Positions 42,421 to 53,506 of a stretch of 64,000 nucleotides of DNA are shown in pieces (position 1 is the first letter of the stretch; each line of letters begins with the position of its first letter). This DNA is from Thalassia testudinum. Taxonomy: Eukaryota; Streptophyta; Magnoliopsida; Alismatales; Hydrocharitaceae. The position numbers were made by a program, and so were the translations under genes. Below the pieces are notes generated by a model. That model was not told the origin of the DNA and ran no database searches. It saw only the letters and a program-made list of their open reading frames with translations. The DNA lies in assembly GCA_037157565.1 (NCBI GenBank), contig JAZHRO010000014.1, forward strand, positions 96,007,501 through 96,071,500, in the 5' to 3' direction.

Positions 42421-44260
42421 ATGGAGAATCCATAGGAAGAAGTTCCCAATGTTCAAAATCAATTACAATGCCTTAGTGATCTATTCCATGCATTCATGAA
42501 TCCCTTACAGCATCCACAGATGCGAGATCACTACAAACCCGCAGTGGTGGCGATCAATCCCAGGGTGCAATTCCCGGCTAGAGGACTTGACATTGAATTG
42601 AAGTGAAATTTAATCAATGCAATTCCCAAATTCCACGACTTGCACTCCAAAGATCCCTTCCAGCACATCAAACAGCTAAAACATCTGGCCTAGACGTTTA
42701 GACCACCTATTCAGAATCGGGACAACCTGCTCATGAAGATGTTCTCCTTTCTTGTGGATAAGGCTGCCCATTGGTATCAACCTTGACTCGACCAATCAAC
42801 ACATGGGAGGAACTCCAATCTGAATTTTTGAAGAAATTTTTCCTAGTTGGTCTCACCAATGTCTTGAGGTACCAGATTATGCATTTCACGTAGAATGTGG
42901 GAGAACCACTTCATGAGGCATGGGATCGCTTTTCGGATCTCATGCAAAAATGCCCCATCATGGAGTTCATAAATGGGAATAAGTCCAATCTTTTTATCAA
43001 GGTCTCTATGAGGACATCAGGTTATTTGTCAATGCAACTTGTGGTGGCAGCATCATGGGTCAACATGAAGACACCATTTGGGAGATTCTCAAGAACATGT
43101 GCGATAACTCCATAAATAATGAGTCTATGGGTGCGTTCGACCAAACGACCACCTGTGCATTGACAAACAAGTGAGCAACACATGAGACACGTGACCTATC
43201 CGCATCCGTCGACTTGGAGTTGGTGTCTAGTCTCCTGGATAAGGTCTCTATCATTGAGGTGGATGAATTGACTCGACATTTACAGAGATCCACCTCTAGG
43301 TAGCAAAGCACGTATGCATAGCCGCCCTCAGGTAGGGAGGCCGTGCATAACATTCATCACCACACATATTAGGGGATGGACACGTATCCAAACTCGTCTA
43401 AGCCTGGTTTTGGAGGAAACTTCAGACCATCCCACTCTAGTTGGGGAAACTCTGAACCCTCATACTCTTATTACTCTGAAGTTTCTCAAACCTGCGAGGA
43501 TCTCCACACCATCCAGAATGATCCATTCTCCAACTCATATAAACTTGGATGGCATAATCATCCAAATTTCGCATGGTCAGGAAATAACCATAACTCGAGA
43601 CCTCAATTCCAACCCTGACCACAAGCTCCGCGACCATATCAACCTACTCAGCCTAGGCTAACTCGAATTACCAATCTAGGACTAGCAAGGAAGGCCATAT
43701 GAGCTTGATTTTGCAAGCCCTGGCTGACATCTAAAAGACTAATGTGGCTATCCAGAAACAACACAAAGAAGAGATCATAGAGGTTCGAAATCAACTCACA
43801 CAAATGTTTGGAACTCACCAACTTGGTGTGCTCTCTTCCCAACATCTGCCGAATCGGAATAACATGCTGAACTAGAGGCATGTTATGAACCCAAATCAAT
43901 GCCAAGCTCACTAAGTCTATCAAGCCCTTTCTGCTCCATCACCAGATAGGATGGAGGTTTCCACAACATATGTGGGATATCAGCAGCAACCACCACTCTT
44001 GCTAACTCCGAACCCAAACCAGGTAGGCCTAAACACTATTACTACATGTAGTGGCAAAACAACTCAGGATCTACCTTATCTTAGCCACTCCAACCCTAGT
44101 AGTTCAGAGCCTACCACTAGGATGGTCATCTAGGACGTACCTATCCCAAATCCAGAACCTGAACCAATCCTAGAGGAACCAACAGAGGTCCCATTTCCCG
44201 AGGCCTTGAACCAAGGAAATAGGAAACCCAAGCCTGTGGCACTTGAGTAAGACTTGGTGA
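42421..44260 (+). pseudogene. Element J gag, broken
   Basis: The ATG at 42421 opens MENP then a stop. Reading on through stops and a frame change gives capsid hallmarks: IPKFHDLHSKDPFQHIKQL, MFSFLVDKAAHWYQP, then WEELQSEFLKKFFL and GEPLHEAWDRFSDLM (42897 onward). The C-terminal part has YKLGWHNHPNFAWSGNN (about 43545), the W-x2-HPN-x-W motif shared with D. It ends in a Pro/Glu-rich stretch (43951-44210). It would be the particle protein. No protease or RT follows, so J is cut off at about 44260. Confidence 0.75.
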
Positions 44261-46900
44261 AGAGGTATGGCTCATCATAGCTAAAATGCACAAGTTAAGC
44301 TAGAAACTAAGTTAAACACTACATACTTAGCACAAGAAAAGGGTTAAGTATGGGAAATAATAGAAATGACCTAAAACATCCAATTTGTGCTAAGAATGCA
44401 AAATTAGGTAATAAAATGAGATATTCTATTCACTAAGGTAAATTGATGATCCAATTGCAAATTTAACAAACATTTGAGTTCAAAAGTACAATCAAAAGTG
44501 AAATTAACTTCCTAAATGTTCAATTAAGTTTCAATGAAAACTGGGTAGCATTTGGACATCATTAGGACCTTGCATTCATGATATCACATCTAGGTCCTTA
44601 TTTCATTTACATTTATTCACATTTAAGCCTTTAAGGACCATTTTGCTAGCCACCGACGACCTACTTGCAAGAGCTAAGGACTGCTTTGATATCTTTCCTT
44701 GCCACTTATGGGTTTGCATGCAAATCTTCTACTATTTCATTCCATGGACTTCTCTATAAATTTTCCAGAAGAACTGTAGCTGCAGTCCACCTCTTAACGC
44801 ACTGTTCACTCACAAGAACTCATGAGATCACGACCATCCATTGCATGAGTCCTTGACCCAATCGCCAAACCAAATTCCATTTTTGCACGCCTTCGTGCTT
44901 ATGATCACCCCCTATGCCAGATCTGATCCTAAGGCCACAATTTGATTTGGAGCTTTGCATGCCCCTCTTCCATCCATCTCACCATTGAAGCCCTAGTTGC
45001 CTAATCTCACCAGTGCGATGTTTGGAATCACTTGCGCTCCTACTTAAGGACCTCACTGATCTTTTGTGAATGTCAAAGTAGCTTTCTACACCCTGAGTGG
45101 TTCCATTTGATCCATTCCCTCAGCTTGCAACCCCTTCCATCACCCATGATGACTGAGTGGGTTTTCCTCCCTTCGTTGATCGTCTCCAGCCACCAGCAGT
45201 TGGCTCATGGACACCTCCCTCATCAACTGAAGCGTCTTCTCCCATTTCTTCATCATCGGGCAACGGCCGGTGACCTTGGACATCACCTTCTTCCCTTAGC
45301 TAGATTTATTGTTTTCCTAGTGTAGTTATCCTATTTTCTAGATTAGTTGTAGTGTTAGCTAGTGTAATTTAGGTCAGTAGATGTAGTTAGACAACAAAAT
45401 TTGGATGATGGATTACTACAGCTTAGGAGTAGAGTGGCTTAGATCCGATCTCTCCCTCTCTAATCAATTCATATCAGAGAGGTGTTTTTCCACCTCCATT
45501 TCAACTCATACAGCATTTCCTATGCATCAAAATTCATTTCTGATTTTCCCTTGCAGTCTATTCATCATCCATCCATCCATCAAGGTCAAATTTAGATCTG
45601 AAGCCTTGGCTGTTAGATTTGAATTTGCGCCAAAAATTCACCTTGGGGGTCTCCCATTAGCATCATAAATTCACAAAGACCCCTAATTTGGATTCAAATG
45701 TATCAGAATTGCTCGATGTATTTGTATTTGGATTTTCAGCCCAATCGCTAGATTTGGTGTTGATTTGAGTTGTAATGGATTTAATCAAGCAATTCAAGTT
45801 TTCATTCACTCAATTGGGTGCAATGCGATGAATCTAGGGTATGTGATGCGATTTTTAATTTTCAAATGAGCATAAGCCCAATTTGAGTTGCAATTTGGGT
45901 AGTTAGCCAAGGAATTGTAGATTCATTGAAAAGAGGCTAAATAATGACCCAATTGGTTTTTCTAGGATTACCTAAGATCATGAGCACTGAGCTCTAGTAC
46001 TTAGGAATCTCTGGTGATTAGATCACCTAAATAAATCCTAAAGCAAGTGCCTATATAAGGCTACATGACCCCTACTCCAATTTTATTTCATTCTGATCTT
46101 TTTGAGAATCACAAGATGTTTTTAAGATTTTAATGGAGATTTGGATCTATTTTGAAATGATTTCAATACCTAGTGTAATTTCCCTCTTTACATTGTCTAT
46201 AGAGGAGATCATATTAAGGTCTTTTAAGGATTTTAAAGAATGAAAATTGGCATATAGATTTCAGATCTTCATACATGGTTTTAAAGGTATTTTTGGACAA
46301 CAATGATTTCCAAGAAAATTGATTTGGATATTCTTGAGCTAAGATCAGACCTTCTCAGATCTGATATTGGATTATTTTTAATTTAGTAGCAGCTCTTAGC
46401 TGCTGAAACCAACAGCAGTTGTTGGGTTTCATGGGCAGTAGCTATATAAGTTGCTACGTTTGTTGGTAGCTGCAGTAACTGTTGAACTGAATTGAGATAA
46501 CAGTTAAGACATCTGGGGCAACTTCAACATTTGATATAGAAGGAGATTGCAACATCTTTGCTGTTGAAATTAGTAGCTAGTTTAGTTGCAGAATTTTGAG
46601 ATTCAGTAGGTCAGAATAGACTAATTCTAAGGTTATTTGAGTTGAAATTAAGGGTTTAATTGAGATGCCTTGTGTTGTAATGATAGAGCCACCTATCTCA
46701 AGCATTTATATATCTCTGAAGCTTGAATTTGATTTAATTATGGCATGTAAAGTCCTCTTTTGATTCATTGTCAGTTTATTGAATTGAATTATCTGTACAA
46801 ATTATGGTTTGAATGAAAATTTAGTTAAAAATCATGTTTAAATGATGAAACATCTTCCTTACAATGTTTTGGATCCTCGTGAATGTGTATACCCCATTTC
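44261..46900 (+). other. Unresolved LTR-like region
   Basis: No coding content. Two promoter-like parts are visible. Around 45300-45390 a TAGTGTAG/TCTAG-rich stretch resembles the R region of LTR F1 (36800-36860). At 46051-46060 CTATATAAGG is a good TATA box. This may be the eroded J 3' LTR followed by part of another LTR; boundaries and TSD were not found. The short ORFs (44665, 45032, 45405) look accidental. Confidence 0.35.
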
Positions 46901-49101
46901 CAGAACTTAGAATTCACTTTAGTGCCTTAAGTTCATTTTGAAACATCCTTTAAGGCCTAAAGTTGGGTTAACTTACACATAAACAAAAATTTTTAAAAAA
47001 ATCCTGAAAAAATAAAATAAAGGTGTCTGGAGTAGGAGATATTTTCCTAAGTGTATGCAAAGTTTTAAGATAATATGAACCCTCGACTTGGTAAAACATA
47101 CATATTATATATATATTTATAACTCATACTGTACATATGTATTTATATATATTATGTATTATATAGTGCTTATAATTTAATTGAATTATATATTTACAGT
47201 AAATAAGTAAGTTATTAAGTTAACTAAGTATATTATTAACTTAAAATAAAATAAATTAGAAATTTAATGTAATATTGAAGTAAGTTATACTGTATATTTG
47301 TATAATAATATATTAAATATTTTGAATGGATTTATATTGTATTATAGTATTTATAAATTATTTATATGTAAAACGATCTAAAACATATATTTAATTGTAC
47401 ATAAAATAAAGTTCCTAAAATATAATAAAAATATGTAATAAATGATTTATTATGTATGTTAACTCTATATAAAGTCATTTTTATAATTAAGTCACCAATT
47501 TATACATTAATTAAGTAATTAACATCTAATTTAGCATGTACAAATAGCAAAATTTAGCTAATTTTGTTATATATGTAAATAACTTATTTATGTAAACCAA
47601 TTGCATAATTATGTAGCCCTATATAAGGGCTTTACATTAATATAATTTAATTTTAAATTACATTAATTTATTGCCCTCAAATCGAGAGCCAAAAACCTCA
47701 AATCAAAATGCTGTCGAGCGTTGGCAATAGCGCTAATTGGTCACTTGTTTAGCGCCATATCGTGCGCGTACAACTGCGCATAGCAGTATAAATAGAATTT
47801 GTCCTTAGTCGTTCGGTCATCAGGTGCTGGGCACCAAACATTGCATATAGGTTTTGGTCTCAATTCATGTGCTGCATTCACCTGCAGTGTGCATAGGTGC
47901 GTGTGTGTACGCATATATATAGGTGTGTGCGAGCATATGGGCTTAATAGTGGGCCTAAATCAGATGAAATGTACAATTAAAGAATTAGAACCTGGTTTAA
48001 TAGTGGTCTCGTCCCACCCGTGAGGGTGCTGTGTATCCCTCGAGCAGGCTGCCCGCCCATTAGAAACCCAATTTTTGGGTTAAGTGGTTGAACCAGTCTG
48101 AGTGTTAGGGTCCTAAAGAAACTAAGTGTTGAAGAGTGAACTAGAGTTAAGTGAGGATCACTTAAGTGCATGAGAGGAAAGTAGGAAGAAAAGGGTTAGA
48201 AGTCGCTGAGCGGCTAAGTGTTGGAAGTGCATCTCTTTGTGTATGTGTGTGCCTATGCTATCCATGCATATGTGTATATGTATGTATAAAAATATATATG
48301 TATAGAATATATATATTATAAGTATGTAAATAAATAAGTATACGAATGTATAGTACATATATAGTATGTATATATATGTATATAGTAATAGTAGAAGTAA
48401 TGTAAAGATTGTTTCGGCTTTTATATGTATATAAATAACGAAGAGTTTTAGTGACAGATATATATGTCATTGTACATTTATATATATGTTAGTGTAAATA
48501 GCAATTTTTACCTTATGTTATGTAAATATGTAACTAAGGTTCTAGTAATGTATATATACATCATTGTATATATATATGTCAGTATAGATAGCTATTTTGC
48601 TTTATGTTTTGTATATAATTTTACTAAGGCTACAGCAACACTTATGTCATTGTAAATATAATATATGTTACTAAAGATATTAGTATGTTAATATAATTTA
48701 GTATAGTAGATATTATTAATTATTTTTGTACCTATACTTAGGTATTCTTTGTATTAGTTGTATATAACTAACGTATTGTAGTAGTAGTTAGTTTTTAATG
48801 CTTGTTTGTGTATAACGTTTACACTGATTAAATGAATCTTTTGTGAATAATTAAACAATTCACTCATTGATTAATTCTTTCATTCATTTTATAAATAAAA
48901 TTAATATTTTTGGAACTAAAAAATATTTTTGGACTTAGAGAGTGATGTATATCAATAACTACCTTTTAGTGAATGACCTGGAAATAAACTAGTAAAAATT
49001 GTAATTAAATAAAATTGACACGACATCAGTTTGCATTTTGTGACATATACTACAATGACAATTAAATATCATTTTTACTACAAATTGAAAGTTGTCCAAC
49101 A
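46901..49101 (+). repeat. 5' LTR of element H (start uncertain), AT-rich
   Basis: It ends GTTGTCCAACA at 49101, 7 bp before the PBS. TATA box TATAAATA is at 47787-47794. U3 (about 47050-47680) and R/U5 (48230-48720) are very AT-rich with TATATA microsatellite. The terminal part containing TGATGTATATCAATAACT (48942 onward) is shared in reverse with H2. The start within 46900-47100 is a guess. Confidence 0.6.
47787..47794 (+). promoter_or_regulatory. TATA box in LTR H
   Basis: TATAAATA follows a short GC-richer stretch with CGCGCGTACAACTGCGCA-like sequence and precedes the transcribed part of the LTR. Confidence 0.5.
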
Positions 49102-49108
49102 TATTTTT

Positions 49109-49126
49109 TGGCGCTGTTGCCGGGGA
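49109..49126 (+). promoter_or_regulatory. Primer-binding site of element H
   Basis: TGGCGCTGTTGCCGGGGA matches the tRNA-Asp-complementary PBS with one mismatch. Confidence 0.9.
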
Positions 49127-49230
49127 CAAAAACTTGACAACAGCGCATCTTTTTGATTATTTAACGATTGTCGCAGTTCGTCAATTACTTGGTCAAGCTC
49201 TTTCAACAAGTCCAAATAAACATCCCATTG

Positions 49231-49682
49231 ATGGATGAAATCCACCACGTACTGGTTTACGCAAGATTTCTGAAGGACTTATGTACACCAAAGTGTAAGT
49301 CGTGAAAGAAAGATGGGAGTCCGAATGTGTTCTCTGAGCAAGCCAACTCTATCATCTTGAGAAAGCTCCCACAGAAAGTGAAAGATCCCGGCACCCCTTT
49401 GTTCTCCTGTAAGATAGGTGACCTAGAGTTCGATTGAGCATTATTGGATCTAGGAGCATCCATAAATCTGATTAACACATCACTATTAGGTCATTTTGAG
49501 GAAACTGAGCTCAAATTGTTTGAGATGACTCTATAGCTAGCTGATAGATCAATAAAGTCACCGAGAGGAGTTCTCGAGGATGTTCTAGTTAGGATACGAG
49601 ATTTCTAGTTCTCAGTGGACTTCATTGTATTAGATATGGATACTCATGAAAATTTGAGAGATACACTGATCATCTTAGGGAT
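49231..49682 (+). pseudogene. Element H pol fragment: protease
   Basis: Read from the ATG at 49231 through several stops: VYARFLKDLC (pol-start signature as in D), ILRKLPQKVKDPGTPLFSCKIG, LLDLGASINLI (active-site loop), SPRGVLEDVLVRI and FIVLDMDTH, ending near LIILG. Gag is missing between PBS and this point, a deletion of about 1.5-2 kb by comparison with D. At about 49683 the sequence passes directly into the LTR of element I. Aspartic protease remnant, non-functional. Confidence 0.8.
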
Positions 49683-50422
49683 GACCGTCACTAAACGTCC
49701 TGTATATGAATTTGATTCTTTCCTCCATTATAGAAGGACCCCTACCCCTCCCATTTTTCTTCATCTCTTCCGTTTTCCCTCTTCCCACCTCCAAGGCTCT
49801 AGAGAGAGCTTGTCCCAAGCCCGGGATGCTCCTCTAGAGTAGAAAATCAAATACTCATCCCCATTCATGGAGCATCTCGTGGTTGTCCTCTCACCACCGT
49901 CTGGGAAGAAGATCCATGCCGCGACGCCGTCCTGCCCCATCGTTCGTCCTCCAGCTACATCCACCTTCATCCCACTTCTCACCACCTTCCTCCAGGTGAA
50001 GTCAAAGTGAGTCGTCCTCCAAGCTAATGTCGAGGGGGATTTCTCTCACCTCTTTCTATCTTTTTCACTTTCGTAGTATGGATTTTTCCGCTTTCGTAGT
50101 TGTAACAAACACTTGCTTACGAATAGATGATTGTTTCTCTCTCTCTCTCTAATATTTTCATAAGTAGATTAGCTAGATAAGCAATTGTCGATCTGATCTC
50201 TTGCATATTAAAATACCAAAAAAATTAGAAAAGATAAAAACAACAAAGAGAAATAAAGTGAAGCGCGGATTTTTATAAAACCAAACATTCGCCTCCCTGT
50301 GTTCGACCTAGGACTCACTTTTCGAGTTTCGGTTATAAATTTTATCTGATAGATGCGTTTTGTGAGCTACGATGACAGGTCCTCCAAACCTCGATTTTAA
50401 TTCACGAAGCGTGCCCCCATCA
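49683..50422 (+). repeat. Truncated 5' LTR of element I
   Basis: Starts near ACCGTCACTAAAC, equivalent to the right arm of the F1 hairpin (36433). It then matches F1 R/U5: GCTTGTCCCAAGCCCGGGATG against GCTTGTCCCACACCTGGGATG, the TC microsatellite (50138-50151) and CGCCTCCCTGTGTTCGACC near 50291. It ends CCCCCATCA at 50422. The upstream U3 has been lost at the join with element H. Confidence 0.8.
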
Positions 50423-50424
50423 GT

Positions 50425-50442
50425 TTGGCTTCGTTGCAGGGG
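50425..50442 (+). promoter_or_regulatory. Primer-binding site of element I
   Basis: TTGGCTTCGTTGCAGGGG is a variant of the tRNA-Asp-type PBS, with TT for GC and A for C, two bases from the LTR end. Confidence 0.7.
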
Positions 50443-51600
50443 GCAACGCTCTTTGGTTTTTCTTGCATTTTTTCCACCTTACCTAACTTTTATCTCACTT
50501 TTTCTCTGATCTTATTGTGATTGCAGGTACTCTTCCGAGGTGGGCCAAAGCGGTTAGATCGGAGAAAAGTGTGGATGAAGGTTTTCTAAGTTTATCCCCA
50601 CCACCCCCACCCACTAGTTCATTTCACCACAATAATAACTCAAACCCAAATCAACTTAGGTGCTTTTTATAAACCTTAGGATAGATTTGATTGTTTGTTT
50701 GCCACCTCCACTCATCACACCCCCACATATATAAAAAAAAACTCTTCTCTTGTCGATTTTCTGAAAGCTACACACTTAACACCCACAACTTCTCACCCTA
50801 AGGCATACAATCACATCGATACTACCACTTAACCAGGATCTAACTTGTGGACCCGATACACTTAACTCGACACACAAATAAGTGAGTAGAAATCTGAATA
50901 GGTCAAACATTTCTATGTGCCTTAACTAAGTGATGCAAAAGGCCAATTGATTGGACTGTTCGGGCCTCACCACTAAAGATAAAAGCGATCCATCAAGTAG
51001 CTTGCCCCTTAGGGTTGATTTTTAGGGTAGAACCAGGCACTCCACATTATTTTTTATTTTTAAAGGAACATATCTATACCCGTGCTTTCGAAACTTTGAG
51101 TGTTCTCCTAAACTTGATTGAATATACCTAAGAGTAATCCCTAAAAGCTACTAAACAAGGTTAAACCCTAAAAGACACATCATCAAATAACCTTGTTTGC
51201 AAACCCTGGTTGTGCACGCACACACATTTTAACTAATTAATAAGGGCACAACCCATCTAAAGGCCCATCACATTCCAAGAGCACAATCATCCCAAGCCTA
51301 ACTAAAGCTGAGTAGACGTTGGCCTTAAGGATTGATTCGCTCTTCGGGGCTCAGACTGAGATTTTTTTCTATTAATCTACTTCTGCTAGTCCATCTGACG
51401 TCTAGCTAGGGGAGTAGCATCAAACGACCATGGCTGGTGGGTACACTAGAATCAGAGGAGCAAGCCAAAGGAAGAACCTTCTTCCCAGTCCCTCCTTCTA
51501 ACTGGTTGGATTGATTGGATAAAAGTTGACCAAATCGTTTATAATCTCAAGATTGATCTTGGGAGTCTATAGGTCTTTAGGCTACCCACATAAGGACAGG
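50443..51600 (+). other. Element I leader
   Basis: Non-coding, with AT-rich stretches near 50730 and 51045. No ORF of note. Confidence 0.5.
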
Positions 51601-51601
51601 T

Positions 51602-52712
51602 TTGGTTGATTGTACTGCAAGACACCTTTCTCTCTTCTATTTTCCCTCCTATTCTACCATGTATCATTCCACTTCTTACTCGCATTGCCCATCCTATCCT
51701 CCTACCACCACTTATCCCCAAGATGATTACCATTCCGACTTGACTTGTAATTACCCATCCACTAGCCGGGATGACTTTGATTGGGGATATGAATACGAAC
51801 CTCAGTGTCCAGGGTCTAAGCCTAGACAACAAGACTATGATTACTGTCCTTCCCAAACCTATAATGATTATGGATCTCCATCCTTTGATGATAAAACCCA
51901 CCTGATCTACAACCATGAAGGATATGTTGATTATAACGCTTATTCTCGAGCAACCCATTGAGGATGAACTGATTGGTTCACCCAAGATCCCCGAGCCAGG
52001 GAGCAAGGAAAAATATGTCTCTTTAAACCAGGAAATGACAATCGATTTTGAGACATATATAAATGAGGATCATGAATTCTTAGATTCAGAGGGTGAAGAA
52101 TTTATTAGTGAAGTCTCACTTGAGCGTAAGGAAGATTTTAATGAGACAAACGGGCTTGAGGAATCTGATGAACCATTCGATAGGCCGATTATTGAAGATT
52201 GTGATCCGATTGGGGCTGACATGGAGGATACTGATCCTAATATTATAGATGATCCAATTGGTAGCCCTAATCTTCAACCACACCCTGAAGAGCTAAATGA
52301 TCATACTTTTGAGATCATTGTGCCCAAGCCAATCCTGATTCAGCCATGATTTCTGGACTTGGGTAAATCTTATGGGGTGAACGGTATGCTAGAGGTTCCG
52401 AAGCCTGTGCACTTGATGTTGGAGGATAGAAATGTTAAAATGAAAATTAGGGAGGTTAATTCTAAGGGAAAAACAAGTGTGGATTTAAGGGTTCCTATTG
52501 ACCTAAAACCACCTACTTTCTACCAGGACCCTTACGATATCTTTCACGTGCAACCCAAGCTCGAAATAACTAATTATTTTTCTGAGTTGAACATTAAGTG
52601 GACATCTGAACCTATTGAACCATCTTTACCTGCTGTTCGACACTTTGGTCTTGGGTTGCACACCACAAAAACGCAGGCCCGGCCTTGCAAGCCTAACAAC
52701 CTTCAGTTCTAG
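51602..52712 (+). pseudogene. Element I ORF: Tyr-rich then acidic, unknown function; one frame change and one stop
   Basis: Frame 2 is open 51602-51961; the likely start is the ATG at 51659 (MYHSTSY). The first 100 residues are Tyr/Ser/Pro/Asp-rich (DWGYEYEPQCPG, DYDYCPSQTYNDYG). Near 51940 it passes to frame 3, open from 51915, where the product is strongly acidic (FLDSEGEEFISEV, DPIGADMEDTDPN). A TGA at 52347 interrupts. The final part, 52350-52712, has IDLKPPTFYQDPYDIFHVQ and an FHVQPKLEI-like end. No family recognised. The order Tyr-rich then acidic with a DTDP segment matches the ORF of element E. It stands where gag-pol should be. Confidence 0.55.
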
Positions 52713-53506
52713 GTGATTTTCATCTAGAACCTTAGAACCACTCGACCCTGGGACATGGGTCTACATCATAACTTGGTCCACATCTGTAGACATATTCTAT
52801 TGGTGGTTCTGAGGATCAATATTTTTATTTTGATTTTGATCATCATTTGTGAATTCTCCATTTCTTCCTTGTATGTATTTTATGCCTAGCTAAAGGCATT
52901 AAATTTGGCAATTATGTATATTCCACATTCTTTGCTAAGCTGACTGGATTTTCATGAAATTCAGGTGATATTCTGTTTACTCCACACTTTTCATGTCTTT
53001 GTTTTGACAATGAGGATGTTGCATCATTTAGGCATGGAGGGGTAGATACTTCATCCTGAAATCATTTTGTTAACTCCGTAGAATTTCTTTTAATTTCTTT
53101 TTTTCTAAAAAAAAAATAAGAATGAAAATTCAGAAAGATTAAAAAATAAGAAAATAGAATTAGGGGAAGAGAACTTAGGCTTTTAGGTGTTATTAAATTT
53201 AGGAAATGATATGAGAGGATGTAAACACTTAGACTCTTCAGGTCTTCAAGCTTAATTAGCCTAGGTGTTGACTCGAATGCGAACTTAGTCTCGAGTCCTC
53301 GGCAAGTCAATCTTATTTCAATTTGGTAAATAAATTGGGGTGATAACTATATGACTTATCAACCTGCCCTCTGATTTGAGGGGACTCTAGGCCAATGCAT
53401 CTACACACTTTTTGCACTTACTCACTTTTCGGTGGTTTCTTCGGAAATTGGGTTGCCAATGAACTATCTAGGGTGGTATGGCTGGCAAGTTGTCAGTGGT
53501 AATAGC
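52713..53506 (+). other. Element I 3' UTR with internal PPT-like module
   Basis: At 53006-53044 GACAATGAGGATGTTGC precedes TTTAGGCATGGAGGGGTA, the same module as in A, B and E. No coding content. ATAGC at 53502-53506 is the left flank, and candidate TSD, of element B. Confidence 0.6.

Larger units (their letters stand above)
26876..44260 (+). mobile_element. Element J: gag-bearing LTR retrotransposon split by a LINE and by element E
   Basis: The 5' LTR (K2) lies in three pieces: 26876-27246, 29115-29407 and 40850-41242. It is followed by a tRNA-Asp-like PBS at 41246-41262, a leader and a broken gag to about 44260. No pol, PPT or clear 3' LTR was found, so the element is truncated. The inserts are a 5'-truncated LINE and the E/F1/F2 nest. 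Removing them gives an LTR of about 1.06 kb whose sequence runs in the same order as K1. Confidence 0.7.
50423..53506 (+). mobile_element. Element I internal region (non-autonomous), entered by element B
   Basis: PBS, a leader of about 1.2 kb, an ORF region at 51659-52712, then an internal PPT-like module and 3' UTR up to the LTR of B at 53507. No gag, protease, RT or integrase is present. Its LTR is of the F type, so it represents the internal region lost from solo LTRs F1 and F2. The remainder of I would lie right of B, outside the window. Confidence 0.7.

Noticed and set aside
48942..49028. An 86-bp TGATG...CATCA unit in H as a separate miniature element
   Set aside because: No flanking duplication, and its homologue at 19396-19467 extends beyond it on the upstream side; it is ordinary LTR H sequence.
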